Below, piece after piece: positions 1-8,210 of a DNA stretch of 23,600 nucleotides; the stretch's first letter is position 1; the number at the start of each line of letters is the position of its first letter. The notes beneath the pieces are model-generated. The model made no database searches. It had not been told where the DNA came from and saw only the letters and a list, made by a program, of their open reading frames with translations. The stretch covers positions 1 to 23,600 of the forward strand of contig CASEKF010000018.1 in assembly GCA_949288455.1 (NCBI GenBank). Direction: 5' to 3'. Both the position numbers and the translations under genes were made by a program. This DNA comes from an uncultured bacterium (GTDB lineage: Bacteria; Vulcanimicrobiota; CADAWZ01).

Positions 1-2
1 AC

Positions 3-1934
3 GGAAAGAAGATTACGGCGAACAACGTTGAAAAAAAACTTCCGGCAAACGTTCGGCATAATTCTAATCCTTCGATAGACGAAGCTGATTTAAGCGGCTT
101 GAATTCCCTCGATAAAGCTTTGGAAGATTCGAAGATATCTCCAAACTCATCGCTTAAAAGCGGAACTTATATATATATAAGAGACGTTACCGATCTATCT
201 TCCGAATTAAATAAAGCTCGAACGTTTACTTTAGCCGATGAAAACGGCGCGATCTCTTTAAGAGATAAAAACAAATGGGTATATTTAGACGAAGATTATG
301 CTGATATAGACTGGAATAAAGTAAATAATTATTCCGCGGTTCAATCAGTAAACGGCGTGTCTTTTGGCAACGGAAAGGTAACCGTTTCGGAAAATGTGGC
401 AACCGACGGAAATATTCATTTTATGGCGTTAAATAAAACCGAAGACGGATATTCAAATGGAAATTCGATAGATTTTGAACTTGACGACGGAAGTTTAATA
501 GTCGGAAAATCTTCTTCTGACGATAAAAATTCGTTAATTGTAGACGGCGAAGTTACCGGAACTGGAAAACTATTTGCAACCGGAGACATAAATATGAATG
601 CCGGCTCCGTTTTTGAAGCAAGAAAACAATCCGGAGTAGGAATATGGGCAGGAGGCTGCATAAATGTAAAAAACGCCGAAAATCTCAGCTCAGATTCGGC
701 GGTTCAAGAACACGTTCTTTTGAAAGCCGGCATAGAGCACGCCGTCGAAAACGGTCTTGAGGCTGAGAATACTCTTATTTCAACCGCAAATGGGAGTTAT
801 CATTATACGGAATTGGAAAACGCTTATTCCGCCGCTTCAGACGATCCCTGCGTTCAGTTTAAATTAAATGGCGAGACGATAACTCTTCATCTTGGAAGCA
901 AAGGCTCCGACGATGGCTTTATAAATATTTATAAAGGCGATCAATTCGTTAAAAGCATTACTCCGAGCTCTTTATTACAGCAACTCGGATACGAGGTAGA
1001 AACAAATAACGGTTCGATTTATGGAAGAACTTGTTGGAGTAAATTGAAAAATGGTAATGACAATAGCGCTAGCAGTTATGTGGTTCAATATACTCCCGAA
1101 AATAAAACAGACTACCCTAATACCTTTGAAAGAGTGTCTGACGCCACGATTGAAGCAGATCTGGCAACCGAAGCTTTAGATATTAAAATTAAAAGTCATG
1201 TTACCAATAGCACCGAAAAAGAGAGAGGAGAACTTTATGAAGGTTTTCCAGGAGCCGTGCAATTAATAATCGAAGGAGAGTCTATAGGCATTATCGATAT
1301 AAATAACGCAGAACTAAGTGTTTTTAGAGATGATCTTACTAAGTACGTTAATTATGAACACTTAAAAGTAAGAGATAGATATAGAAATAGCGACACAAAG
1401 GACGTTGATTTTGTAGAAAGTACAAATGGTAAGATATTATTTTCTAAGAAAAATCTTGCTCAGCTGTCAAATGTTGGATATACGCAATTATCTGGCACTG
1501 ATATTGAGATACAACAAGGAAACATTTCTTGCGTAGCTTACCTTTTCCCTTCTATAAAGCCTGACGATTTTTTCAAGATTATTCGTGCCGGCGAATTTTT
1601 CGTGAATGATAAGATTCCTAAGTTAAATAAAGATATAGAGTATCCTGATATTTTGCCGGGAGATTCGATAGAATCGTATTTAAAACGTTTTTACGCTTTC
1701 AATGTCAATAACACAAGCTTTAAAGGAACTATATATTCTGTGGGGAACCATATAGCGATACAAACAAACTATAGAGATTTTGAGCTTTTAGGAGCTTTTA
1801 TTGCGATTAACGGCTCTATTCTGCTTTCTCATATAAATAACGGATCTTTAATTTTCGATCCCGATTACGTTCCGTTTTTTAAAAATGAAAATTACGGCGT
1901 AGATACAAGAATTTTATATCTTTCCGTGCTTTAA
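3..1934 (+). CDS. PilX/GspK-like filament protein, 3' part (5' end outside window)
   Basis: The frame is open from the first complete codon at position 3, so the gene enters from outside the window. The TTG at 99 is simply an internal Leu codon. About 643 codons are visible and no prepilin leader is seen because the N-terminus is missing. Short glycine-punctuated beta-rich repeats, of the kind seen in bactofilin-like or right-handed beta-helix folds, lie around 465-670 (GEVTGTGKLFATGDINMNAG). They recur near the C-terminus (GTIYSVGNHIAI, then NGSLIFDPDY), a pattern known from PilX-type pilus assembly proteins. The stop is 12 bases before a prepilin gene, so the two are probably co-transcribed. 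By inference it is the large tip or minor-pilin subunit, paired with the similar protein at 5318-7141. The role is inferred from repeats and context; a beta-helical surface protein is the alternative. Confidence 0.7.
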   Translation, partial: GKKITANNVEKKLPANVRHNSNPSIDEADLSGLNSLDKALEDSKISPNSSLKSGTYIYIRDVTDLSSELNKARTFTLADENGAISLRDKNKWVYLDEDYADIDWNKVNNYSAVQSVNGVSFGNGKVTVSENVATDGNIHFMALNKTEDGYSNGNSIDFELDDGSLIVGKSSSDDKNSLIVDGEVTGTGKLFATGDINMNAGSVFEARKQSGVGIWAGGCINVKNAENLSSDSAVQEHVLLKAGIEHAVENGLEAENTLISTANGSYHYTELENAYSAASDDPCVQFKLNGETITLHLGSKGSDDGFINIYKGDQFVKSITPSSLLQQLGYEVETNNGSIYGRTCWSKLKNGNDNSASSYVVQYTPENKTDYPNTFERVSDATIEADLATEALDIKIKSHVTNSTEKERGELYEGFPGAVQLIIEGESIGIIDINNAELSVFRDDLTKYVNYEHLKVRDRYRNSDTKDVDFVESTNGKILFSKKNLAQLSNVGYTQLSGTDIEIQQGNISCVAYLFPSIKPDDFFKIIRAGEFFVNDKIPKLNKDIEYPDILPGDSIESYLKRFYAFNVNNTSFKGTIYSVGNHIAIQTNYRDFELLGAFIAINGSILLSHINNGSLIFDPDYVPFFKNENYGVDTRILYLSVL

Positions 1935-1946
1935 AGAAGGAAAATT

Positions 1947-2471
1947 ATGAGAACTAAACAAAAAGGTTTTAATATAATTGAAAGTATGACCGCCATATGG
2001 ATTGCCGCTATCATTCTGTTAATGACGATAGGAGTTTATATAGGAATGAACAGAGCGTCGCAAAAAGGAATGAAAGTTACTTTAGCTTCAGAGATTGCAA
2101 ATAAAGTGTCCGTGCGGTTAGTCGATACTTCAGCCGGAGTTATCGCTCGGAAAGATCAAGTTAATGCGAATAAATATTCGACTATTTTCGGAAAGCAAAA
2201 AGTTCAGGATACGGATTATTATTATATAGCCGAATATTTGCCTTTAGAAAAAGAAGATGGAGAAATTACCAATTTATTGGAGCTTAAAATAGCTGTTTTT
2301 TGGGCTATTCCTCCCAATATAGCTCATTATTGGGACGGACTCTCAGTTCCTGACGTACAAGAAGATGAAAGCGTTATAGAGCATGTTATCGACATATCGC
2401 AAAAATCTAACGAAGGCCAAGATCAATATGGCAAAACTTATATTCGGTTTTCAAGAATAATTTATAAATGA
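1947..2471 (+). CDS. prepilin-type N-terminal methylation domain protein
   Basis: 174 residues. The N-terminus is a class III (type IV) prepilin leader: MRTKQKG followed by FNIIE, with Gly7 before the cleavage site and Glu at +5, then a hydrophobic helix of about 20 residues. After cleavage and methylation by a prepilin peptidase it would sit in the inner membrane and enter a pilus or pseudopilus. The rest is unremarkable globular sequence with no domain I recognise. An AAGGA ribosome site lies about 7 bases before the ATG. It follows the PilX/GspK-like gene by 12 bases and precedes another prepilin by 10 bases, so the three look like one operon. It is best read as a minor pilin or GspI/GspH-type pseudopilin; the exact class cannot be set from the sequence. 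Confidence 0.85.
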   Translation: MRTKQKGFNIIESMTAIWIAAIILLMTIGVYIGMNRASQKGMKVTLASEIANKVSVRLVDTSAGVIARKDQVNANKYSTIFGKQKVQDTDYYYIAEYLPLEKEDGEITNLLELKIAVFWAIPPNIAHYWDGLSVPDVQEDESVIEHVIDISQKSNEGQDQYGKTYIRFSRIIYK

Positions 2472-2481
2472 GCGGAAACAA

Positions 2482-3336
2482 ATGAGGCGTAATTTTTATA
2501 AGAAACTTGGAATGACTTTAGCGGAGGTTTTAATTAGTTTTGCGCTTTTTTCCTTTATAGGTCTTGTGTTAGTGGGAGTTATAACTCAAGGTACGGAACA
2601 CCGAAAGAGAACGGGAGATCTTTTGACTGCGGAAACCGGTCTTATCGCCGCTTCGAACGATTTAAACAACATAGTTAGAAACTCCTCGTTAGCCCTATCT
2701 TCTTGCGGATACGATCCAAATTCCGGATGCGGTTGGATAGCCGTTCCGGTATCCGCTAAAAAGATAAACGGCAAATATAGGATAGATCTTATCAATTACG
2801 TGATTCCGCAGCGGGAAAATTCAATTCAAGACGAATCCTCCCCAAATCAAGAAGACCGACAGACGGAAGGATATATAGATTGGAATTGTACCGTTATATA
2901 TTTTGTAGCTTATAATTCGGCAGGCGAATGCGATCAATGTCCCGACGGCGTAAATTTCAAATTATGCCCGCATAAATTTTTGATCCGACGCTTGATAAGC
3001 GGCTTTAACGGCAAGGAAGACGCGGCTCTTCAAGCCCGGCGATTATCAGGACGGCAATATATGCCGACCGCTGACCAAACCTCCGCTAATCAAGATAAAA
3101 TAATTGCTAAAAACGTAATATTTTTTTATCCCGAAATAAAAAACGGATATCTTTCTTGCAACATAAACTTATTAAAATCCGATACATCAGGTAAAATTTC
3201 TATCGACAATTATCAATTAGAACATAGTTTGCTTTTATATAATCATGAAGAGGATAACGAAGCAGAAAACGAAAAGTTTTATCTTCAAAATTATTCGGTT
3301 ATAAACGAAATAGCCGTTCCTGCGTTTAACAAATAG
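2482..3336 (+). CDS. cysteine-rich prepilin-type protein (PilW/GspJ-like)
   Basis: 284 residues. The leader is MRRNFYKKLG followed by MTLAEV, with Gly10 before the cleavage site and Glu at +5, then a hydrophobic stretch to about residue 34. The exported domain is rich in cysteine for a pseudopilin: Cys75, 83, 136, 150, 153 and 162 and one more near the C-terminus. These include a CxxC and a third Cys nine residues later, suggesting disulfides or a bound metal. The start has only a weak ribosome site, consistent with translational coupling to the gene ending 10 bases upstream. The gene stops with TAG three bases before the convergent MFS gene, so any terminator must lie inside coding sequence. 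Size and position match a PilW/GspJ-like minor subunit; this class is inferred. Confidence 0.82.
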   Translation: MRRNFYKKLGMTLAEVLISFALFSFIGLVLVGVITQGTEHRKRTGDLLTAETGLIAASNDLNNIVRNSSLALSSCGYDPNSGCGWIAVPVSAKKINGKYRIDLINYVIPQRENSIQDESSPNQEDRQTEGYIDWNCTVIYFVAYNSAGECDQCPDGVNFKLCPHKFLIRRLISGFNGKEDAALQARRLSGRQYMPTADQTSANQDKIIAKNVIFFYPEIKNGYLSCNINLLKSDTSGKISIDNYQLEHSLLLYNHEEDNEAENEKFYLQNYSVINEIAVPAFNK

Positions 3337-3339
3337 CGA

Positions 3340-4530
3340 TTAGTTGACTTTATCTTGTTTAGAAGACCTATTTTCCGAAAAGAATAAAGTCGTTAAAGCC
3401 GCGCCTGCCGGAAGAATCCAAAACCATTTCATTAAGATTGGCAATGTCATTAAATCCGCAAGATTCCCTAAAATAGTCGCTCCCAGTCCTCCTAAACCGA
3501 TAGCAAAACCTACCGTTAGCCCTGCGGCAAGTCCCATATGACTTTTCATTGATTCTTGAGCCATAACCAGAGTGGAACTGAAAGACGCATAAAGCACGAA
3601 TCCCGTAATACCTGCTAAAAACAAGGCTCCGGCCCCCCTTGCGTAAGGGATAAGAGCCACGAGAGGAATAGTTAAAACCATCGATGAGCAAATAATTGTT
3701 TTTCTGCCGATTTTATCGCTCAATATTCCTCCTATATATGTGCCAAAAACGCCTCCGATAGATAAAATTGAAATATAGTTTCCTGCAAAAACGGAGTTTT
3801 CATTCATATGCGTCACATGAAAAAGAGGCGTATACGTACTTATTGCCGAAAAGGCGGTCGAACGGAGAAATATAAAGAAGATTAAAATTGAAAGAAAAAG
3901 ATACGGAAGAGGTTCTTTAGAAATTCCGGCCGTTTGTTTGTCTCCGACATGCGAAGCGATATAAATATGTTTGTTGTAAATAAGCAAAATAATAAGATAG
4001 ACGATTGACGGAACGGCTATCCATTTTGCGTTGTCAAAATTGCCGGGCAATGTCAACAGCCAGCCCATGATGAAAGCTCCTATGGCAAATCCAAAATTTC
4101 CGCCTAAAGAATATAATCCTATTTTTTCGCCTTTTTTTTCGGGAGGGCTTATTCTGTTAGCGGCTTTCATTGCCTGAGGATGAAAAATTGCGCTGCCTAA
4201 CCCGCTAAGAGCTATTAAAATAATAAGAGAAATATAATTGGGAGCCCAGACTATCGCTCCCATAGCTAAACCTGAAAGCAGGACTCCCAGCGGTATAAAC
4301 CATGTTTTTGAGGACTTGTCGCTGATAAATCCAAATATAGGCTGACAGATAGAAGATGTTAAACTTTGTAAAAAAATCAGCGTTCCTACTTGAGAATAAG
4401 TAAGAGAAAACGCTATTTTTATAAAAGGAACTAAGGCCGGAAAAGCTCCTTGACTTATATCGGTTACCGCATGAGCTATCGTTATTAATCTGGATGAAGT
4501 TTCCGTAGTTTTATGAGGATGTATGTTCAT
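3340..4530 (-). CDS. MFS transporter, fosmidomycin-resistance (Fsr)-like family
   Basis: 396 residues with about twelve hydrophobic segments, the usual length for a major facilitator superfamily exporter. The start of helix 1 reads AHAVTDISQGAFPALVPF, close to the pattern of the Fsr family (His20, Asp24, then PAL). Motif A-like loops appear in both halves: GFISDK at about 67-72 and GGILSDKIGRK at about 267-277. FHPQAMKAANR near 116-126 is also typical. Family members export fosmidomycin or related compounds by proton antiport, but many have no known substrate. The ATG at 4530 has GAAGGA about 9 bases before it and a good promoter upstream, so it seems to be transcribed alone. It sits between two prepilin operons, with no visible functional link. 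Confidence 0.85.
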   Translation of the reverse strand: MNIHPHKTTETSSRLITIAHAVTDISQGAFPALVPFIKIAFSLTYSQVGTLIFLQSLTSSICQPIFGFISDKSSKTWFIPLGVLLSGLAMGAIVWAPNYISLIILIALSGLGSAIFHPQAMKAANRISPPEKKGEKIGLYSLGGNFGFAIGAFIMGWLLTLPGNFDNAKWIAVPSIVYLIILLIYNKHIYIASHVGDKQTAGISKEPLPYLFLSILIFFIFLRSTAFSAISTYTPLFHVTHMNENSVFAGNYISILSIGGVFGTYIGGILSDKIGRKTIICSSMVLTIPLVALIPYARGAGALFLAGITGFVLYASFSSTLVMAQESMKSHMGLAAGLTVGFAIGLGGLGATILGNLADLMTLPILMKWFWILPAGAALTTLFFSENRSSKQDKVN

Positions 4531-4565
4531 AATATAATTCCTTCGATTCTTTTATGGCGACGGAA

Positions 4566-4594
4566 ATTATATCATAAATTTTAAAGAGGCTCAA
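4566..4594 (-). promoter_or_regulatory. sigma-70-type promoter of the MFS gene
   Basis: On the minus strand TTGAGC (4589-4594) is separated by exactly 17 bases from TATAAT (4566-4571). A TG one base before the -10 makes an extended -10 element. Transcription would start about 30 bases before the ATG at 4530. This is sequence pattern only; the spacing and match to consensus are good. Confidence 0.65.
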
Positions 4595-4614
4595 GTAAAA
4601 GATATATTATTTTA

Positions 4615-5316
4615 TTATTGAAGCATGCCCGTTTTCCACCAATTGTCATTCTCGTCCATATCTTTAATTACAATCTCCTGTTCATGCGGGTTTAAAAGGG
4701 TTATTTTAACGGGCATATCTTTTAAATTAAACGGTCGGACAGGCTCTTTAAGAAGATTTACCGTTTCGCACTTATTGCCGTTATAGTCTCTTTGCGTTAA
4801 AGTCATAGTTTTGATATCTCTGATTAAATCGCTGTCCCCTATTATAATAGAGTTTTCTTCCATTGAAATTGAAGCGGTAGTATAAACGCCTCCGTATACT
4901 TTCACAAGACCTTTTAATATAATTCCGTATTGTTGATAATCGTCGTTATCCCAAGCTTTATTCCAATCGTCATCCTCGCTTTTAAATCCCGATATTAAAA
5001 TTCCTCTAAAATTGGAGTATCCGGGAGTTCTTTTAAAAATATCCGCGGATTGCGGGTCTGAGAGCAAAAGCTTCGCTTGAGTTGTGTCGGTGCGATTATT
5101 TAAACCGTCGTCTGAATATGAGCTGCCGGATTGATCCAGTTCAGAGTCGTCTACGTTAAATAATTTACTGTTTTTATAATTCTCTTTAGCTTTAATTTCG
5201 GACCATATTGCGTTTCCGTCTTTGTCGTAATCATAACAATTTTCCGTATTGCAGTTAGTATTTCCGCATGATAGAAAACATAAAGTCAAAATAAAAAAAA
5301 GGATAGATTTTTTCAT
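4615..5316 (-). CDS. lipoprotein, last gene of the minor-pilin operon
   Basis: 233 residues. The start MKKSILFFILTLCFLSC is a lipoprotein signal peptide with a lipobox-like FLSC, lipidated Cys being residue 17. More Cys, Asn and Asp residues follow, then an acidic Ser/Asp-rich linker (about 50-75). The second half contains a short beta-rich stretch (LKGLVKVYGGVYTTASI, then NSIIIGDSDL) resembling the rungs in the neighbouring PilX/GspK-like proteins. The start codon lies one base from the stop of the upstream gene, and its ribosome site (AGGA) is inside that gene's last codons, so translation is probably coupled. I infer a periplasmic partner or membrane anchor for the pseudopilus tip encoded upstream. 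No known family is recognised, and the function is unknown. Confidence 0.75.
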   Translation of the reverse strand: MKKSILFFILTLCFLSCGNTNCNTENCYDYDKDGNAIWSEIKAKENYKNSKLFNVDDSELDQSGSSYSDDGLNNRTDTTQAKLLLSDPQSADIFKRTPGYSNFRGILISGFKSEDDDWNKAWDNDDYQQYGIILKGLVKVYGGVYTTASISMEENSIIIGDSDLIRDIKTMTLTQRDYNGNKCETVNLLKEPVRPFNLKDMPVKITLLNPHEQEIVIKDMDENDNWWKTGMLQ

Positions 5317-5317
5317 A

Positions 5318-7141
5318 TTATCGTCTTCCTTTCATATCGTTTATGAAACTTTCGATTAAGTCTTCTTCATATTTTTCAAATTCTTCAGGATTAGCTTCTC
5401 TTAAAGCGTTTTTGATTTTATCTGTCACTTCGTTTTCGTCTTCAAAGTTCGATTCTTTAAGAACATCTGATATAATCGCAGGCCAATTGTATGGCATCGA
5501 CGCATATAAGAAGTATTTTTGTCTATTTCCGCTTTCCATATCTCCGTCGACAATAATTTTACGCGCAGAATATACGATAAGCCTATCCGACGGAATAAAC
5601 GAATTGTTTCTAAGCTGCTCGGCATAGGAATAAGAATAAGGCTCGTCTCTGTCATGCATCATATTATTGGGGTAAAATATTATATTACCGAGAGCCATAA
5701 CTACGCCGTTGCCTCTTATATTGCCTTTTACCGTAAGATTGCCGGTGCATATTATGATGCTGCCGTCTAAAATCATATCTCCGTCTATTAATAATTCCAA
5801 TTTATTCCCTTCTCTTTGAGGCACAAAGCAGATCCTTTTATTTTTAAAAAGATAACTGTTTTTTGACATAGCGTTATTTATATGGCCGTTTAAGTAATCA
5901 AAATAATCGGACTTGCCGGTATCGGCTTGAAAAATATTAAGCGAATCGTCAAGCAAAACCGGAGGAGCTTCTTCAAAAGTGGCCGTTAGGTTGATTTCCG
6001 TATTTTTGCCTTCTGTAGTCGGCGCAAGATAAATTATTTCAGAGCCTCTTACCTGGAGTCTTCTTGGATTGACATTTTCAAAATCGGGTGTTAACTGTGG
6101 TTTGAGAGACTTTACGTAACTGAATATATCTTGACAAGCAAATTTTTGAAATTGCTCATGCCAGTTTTTATTTGATTTGTCATATTCTAAATTAGAGCTG
6201 TCTCCTGCCCCCAGTCCAGAGTCAAGAATGTAAGCTTTATCCGGGGCTGTACTATTTTCTTGAGTTGCGTCGTTTGAAGGTTTGTCTGTGTCTTCCTTAT
6301 CAGACCAAGTAATCATTTTTTCCATAAGCTTAAGAGTCTCGAAGCGATCGCCGTTTTGGAAAGCTTTATAATCTTGGGAAGAAAAAGGATTCAAACTATC
6401 CCAATCGTCATTTTTTTCGCTTTTCCATATAACTTTCCGGTTATCTTTTAGAGTACTCCAAGGATTCAGTACTCCTCGATAAATTAAAGTTCCATTGATA
6501 TCGTCGGGACTTCCGTTTAACGTTAAAATCCATGCCGTCAACGGGATTTGAGTAACGTATGAATATATGGATTTAACGGCCGCTTGCCCTTGTCTCGATC
6601 CGTTTTTAGAACGAATTTTTATTTCTCGGGCCGCTATTGCCGGACATTCTTCGCTAAAAAGCGACGATATCTGTTTTATATAATACTGTTTCCCGTCTTG
6701 TTTCGCATGACCGCCTTGGGAAACGATTACCCTTCCTTGGGCGCTTATAAAATTAGCGTTTTCGTTTATCGCAAATCTGTAAGAAGCGTTCTGAAGGGAA
6801 TCTTTACTTATATCGATCCATGGAGACTTAAAAATTCTATTTCCCGTATGATCTGTCGTAATCTCAATTTTCGTATCGTTGTCCGTTAAGCCAGTCAGTA
6901 ATTTATTTAAATTTTGTTGTTTATACTCGACGCTTCTTTCTATCTCGTAAAACTTAGTTAAAAAATCGGCTCCGGAGACAAGCCCGGAATATGCCGCTAT
7001 AGTCGCCCCTTCTCTTTCCGCTGAAAAAGATATGGCTTTTGTCTGCCTGTGATTAAGAGAAACATATGAAAGAGCTATAATTAAAATAATGGAACTCATT
7101 AATAAGACGGTAAAAAGCAGCATCCCTTTTGGCTTTTTCAT
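5318..7141 (-). CDS. large GspK/PilX-like tip protein with beta-helix-like domain
   Basis: 607 residues. The leader MKKPKG is followed by MLLFT and a long hydrophobic helix (to about residue 29). The residue at +5 is Thr11, not Glu, the hallmark of GspK and PilX-type tip subunits. Residues 30-60 (RQTKAISFSAEREGATIAAYSG) fit the amphipathic stretch that follows in those families. A large periplasmic region comes next. Residues 448-490 hold bactofilin-like rungs (IDGDMILDGSIII, then GNLTVKGNIRG, then GVVMALGNII). The C-terminus is highly charged. GspK proteins are usually about half this length. AGGAG lies 9 bases before the ATG. It follows GspI-like and GspJ-like genes in the order I-J-K, as in type II secretion operons, and precedes the lipoprotein. 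The likely role is tip of a pseudopilus or pilus, by inference. Confidence 0.78.
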   Translation of the reverse strand: MKKPKGMLLFTVLLMSSIILIIALSYVSLNHRQTKAISFSAEREGATIAAYSGLVSGADFLTKFYEIERSVEYKQQNLNKLLTGLTDNDTKIEITTDHTGNRIFKSPWIDISKDSLQNASYRFAINENANFISAQGRVIVSQGGHAKQDGKQYYIKQISSLFSEECPAIAAREIKIRSKNGSRQGQAAVKSIYSYVTQIPLTAWILTLNGSPDDINGTLIYRGVLNPWSTLKDNRKVIWKSEKNDDWDSLNPFSSQDYKAFQNGDRFETLKLMEKMITWSDKEDTDKPSNDATQENSTAPDKAYILDSGLGAGDSSNLEYDKSNKNWHEQFQKFACQDIFSYVKSLKPQLTPDFENVNPRRLQVRGSEIIYLAPTTEGKNTEINLTATFEEAPPVLLDDSLNIFQADTGKSDYFDYLNGHINNAMSKNSYLFKNKRICFVPQREGNKLELLIDGDMILDGSIIICTGNLTVKGNIRGNGVVMALGNIIFYPNNMMHDRDEPYSYSYAEQLRNNSFIPSDRLIVYSARKIIVDGDMESGNRQKYFLYASMPYNWPAIISDVLKESNFEDENEVTDKIKNALREANPEEFEKYEEDLIESFINDMKGRR

Positions 7142-7181
7142 TATGATCGACTCCTTTATTAAATAAATCGTCGTTGAAACG

Positions 7182-8180
7182 TTATTTTGAAAGAGGGAGT
7201 ATCTGAAATGAAACGTCGTAAGTCTCAGATTTTATTTTGTTTACTTGTATGGATCCGGACGAGGCGCTTCCTCCAAGGCCGTAATCAAAAGCGGCGTTAA
7301 CCGATATCGCGGGATATAATTTAAACGATACGTTAAAGTAATATACGTCGTCGCATACTTTGCGAAACGATATTAAAGCGTCGTTATTTTTTAAAATTTC
7401 GCTTATAAAATCCGACAAATCATCCGTTTTATCGTTAGAATCGGATGCGTTAATTTCGGTAGAACCGCTTTCAAGAGCGTTGACTCCCGTAGAAATAGCG
7501 GTTTTTCGTTCCATAAAATAAATAGGCTGATAGACTGTTTCGTCTTCTGTCGATTTAAAATCCCCGGAAGTTTCGGAGGATTTTGTTAATACGGATTGTT
7601 TCAGATAAAATTTTAATTCGTAAATCGGTTTAGCAAACTCTTCGCCTTCTCTTTTAGAAGTCGGTTCAAGAGATTTGCAAGGGCTAAAATCTATAGGTTT
7701 TAAGTTAGGTTTAGAAATATCGTAATATATATATATTACATATGAAGTCCAAGCAAGACTTTTAAGGGCTTCGTTGAATTCCGGAGATTTGTCTGCTGAA
7801 TTTATAAAAGAGTCTGCATAATTTTGAATATAATATCCTAAAGGATCCGGAGAAACGCCAATGCTATTGACGTATTTTTCATTACGGCAATCTCCTCTTA
7901 AAGGAAAACCTATGATAAACGTATCCGGTCTTGGGGTATTTTCGGAAGAAATTTCATAATCTACGACGTTAACAAGGTGGGAAGCGGTAAAGCGTAAAGA
8001 TTCAGACATGCTTTCTTGAAGCGAAGCGGACGCCCTTATCAAAACGTTGTCCTCGTCGCTGGCTTTCAGGCCTTTTTTAAAAGCCATATTGTATGCGGAA
8101 TACATAAGTAATAATAGAAGCGAAGAAAAAACGAGGACTAAAATTGTTTCGATTAGGCTAAATCCTAAATTTGTCTTCAT
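7182..8180 (-). CDS. prepilin-type protein (GspJ/PilW-like)
   Basis: 332 residues. The leader MKTNLG is followed by FSLIET, with Gly6 before the cleavage site and Glu at +5, then a helix of about 20 hydrophobic residues. The long polar exported domain has no recognised motif beyond a glycine/serine stretch near the C-terminus (YGLGGSASSGS). GspJ is usually nearer 200 residues, so this is a long form. The ribosome site is weak (GTGATG about 7 bases before the ATG). The gene lies 30 bases after the GspI-like gene and 40 before the GspK-like gene, and the order supports a J-type role in an I-J-K tip complex. Whether the filament is a type IV pilus or a secretion pseudopilus cannot be decided here, since no ATPase, secretin or platform gene is in view. 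Confidence 0.85.
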   Translation of the reverse strand: MKTNLGFSLIETILVLVFSSLLLLLMYSAYNMAFKKGLKASDEDNVLIRASASLQESMSESLRFTASHLVNVVDYEISSENTPRPDTFIIGFPLRGDCRNEKYVNSIGVSPDPLGYYIQNYADSFINSADKSPEFNEALKSLAWTSYVIYIYYDISKPNLKPIDFSPCKSLEPTSKREGEEFAKPIYELKFYLKQSVLTKSSETSGDFKSTEDETVYQPIYFMERKTAISTGVNALESGSTEINASDSNDKTDDLSDFISEILKNNDALISFRKVCDDVYYFNVSFKLYPAISVNAAFDYGLGGSASSGSIQVNKIKSETYDVSFQILPLSK

Positions 8181-8210
8181 AAAAATTCATCACTTTCTTA
8201 AAAGCCGAGC

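Noticed and set aside
99-101. TTG at 99 as the start of the first gene
   Set aside because: The frame is open to the window edge, there is no ribosome site before 99, and a start there would leave no export signal for a surface protein.
3344-3691. Open frames inside the MFS gene on both strands
   Set aside because: They are shadows of a clear 12-helix transporter and have no independent start signals.
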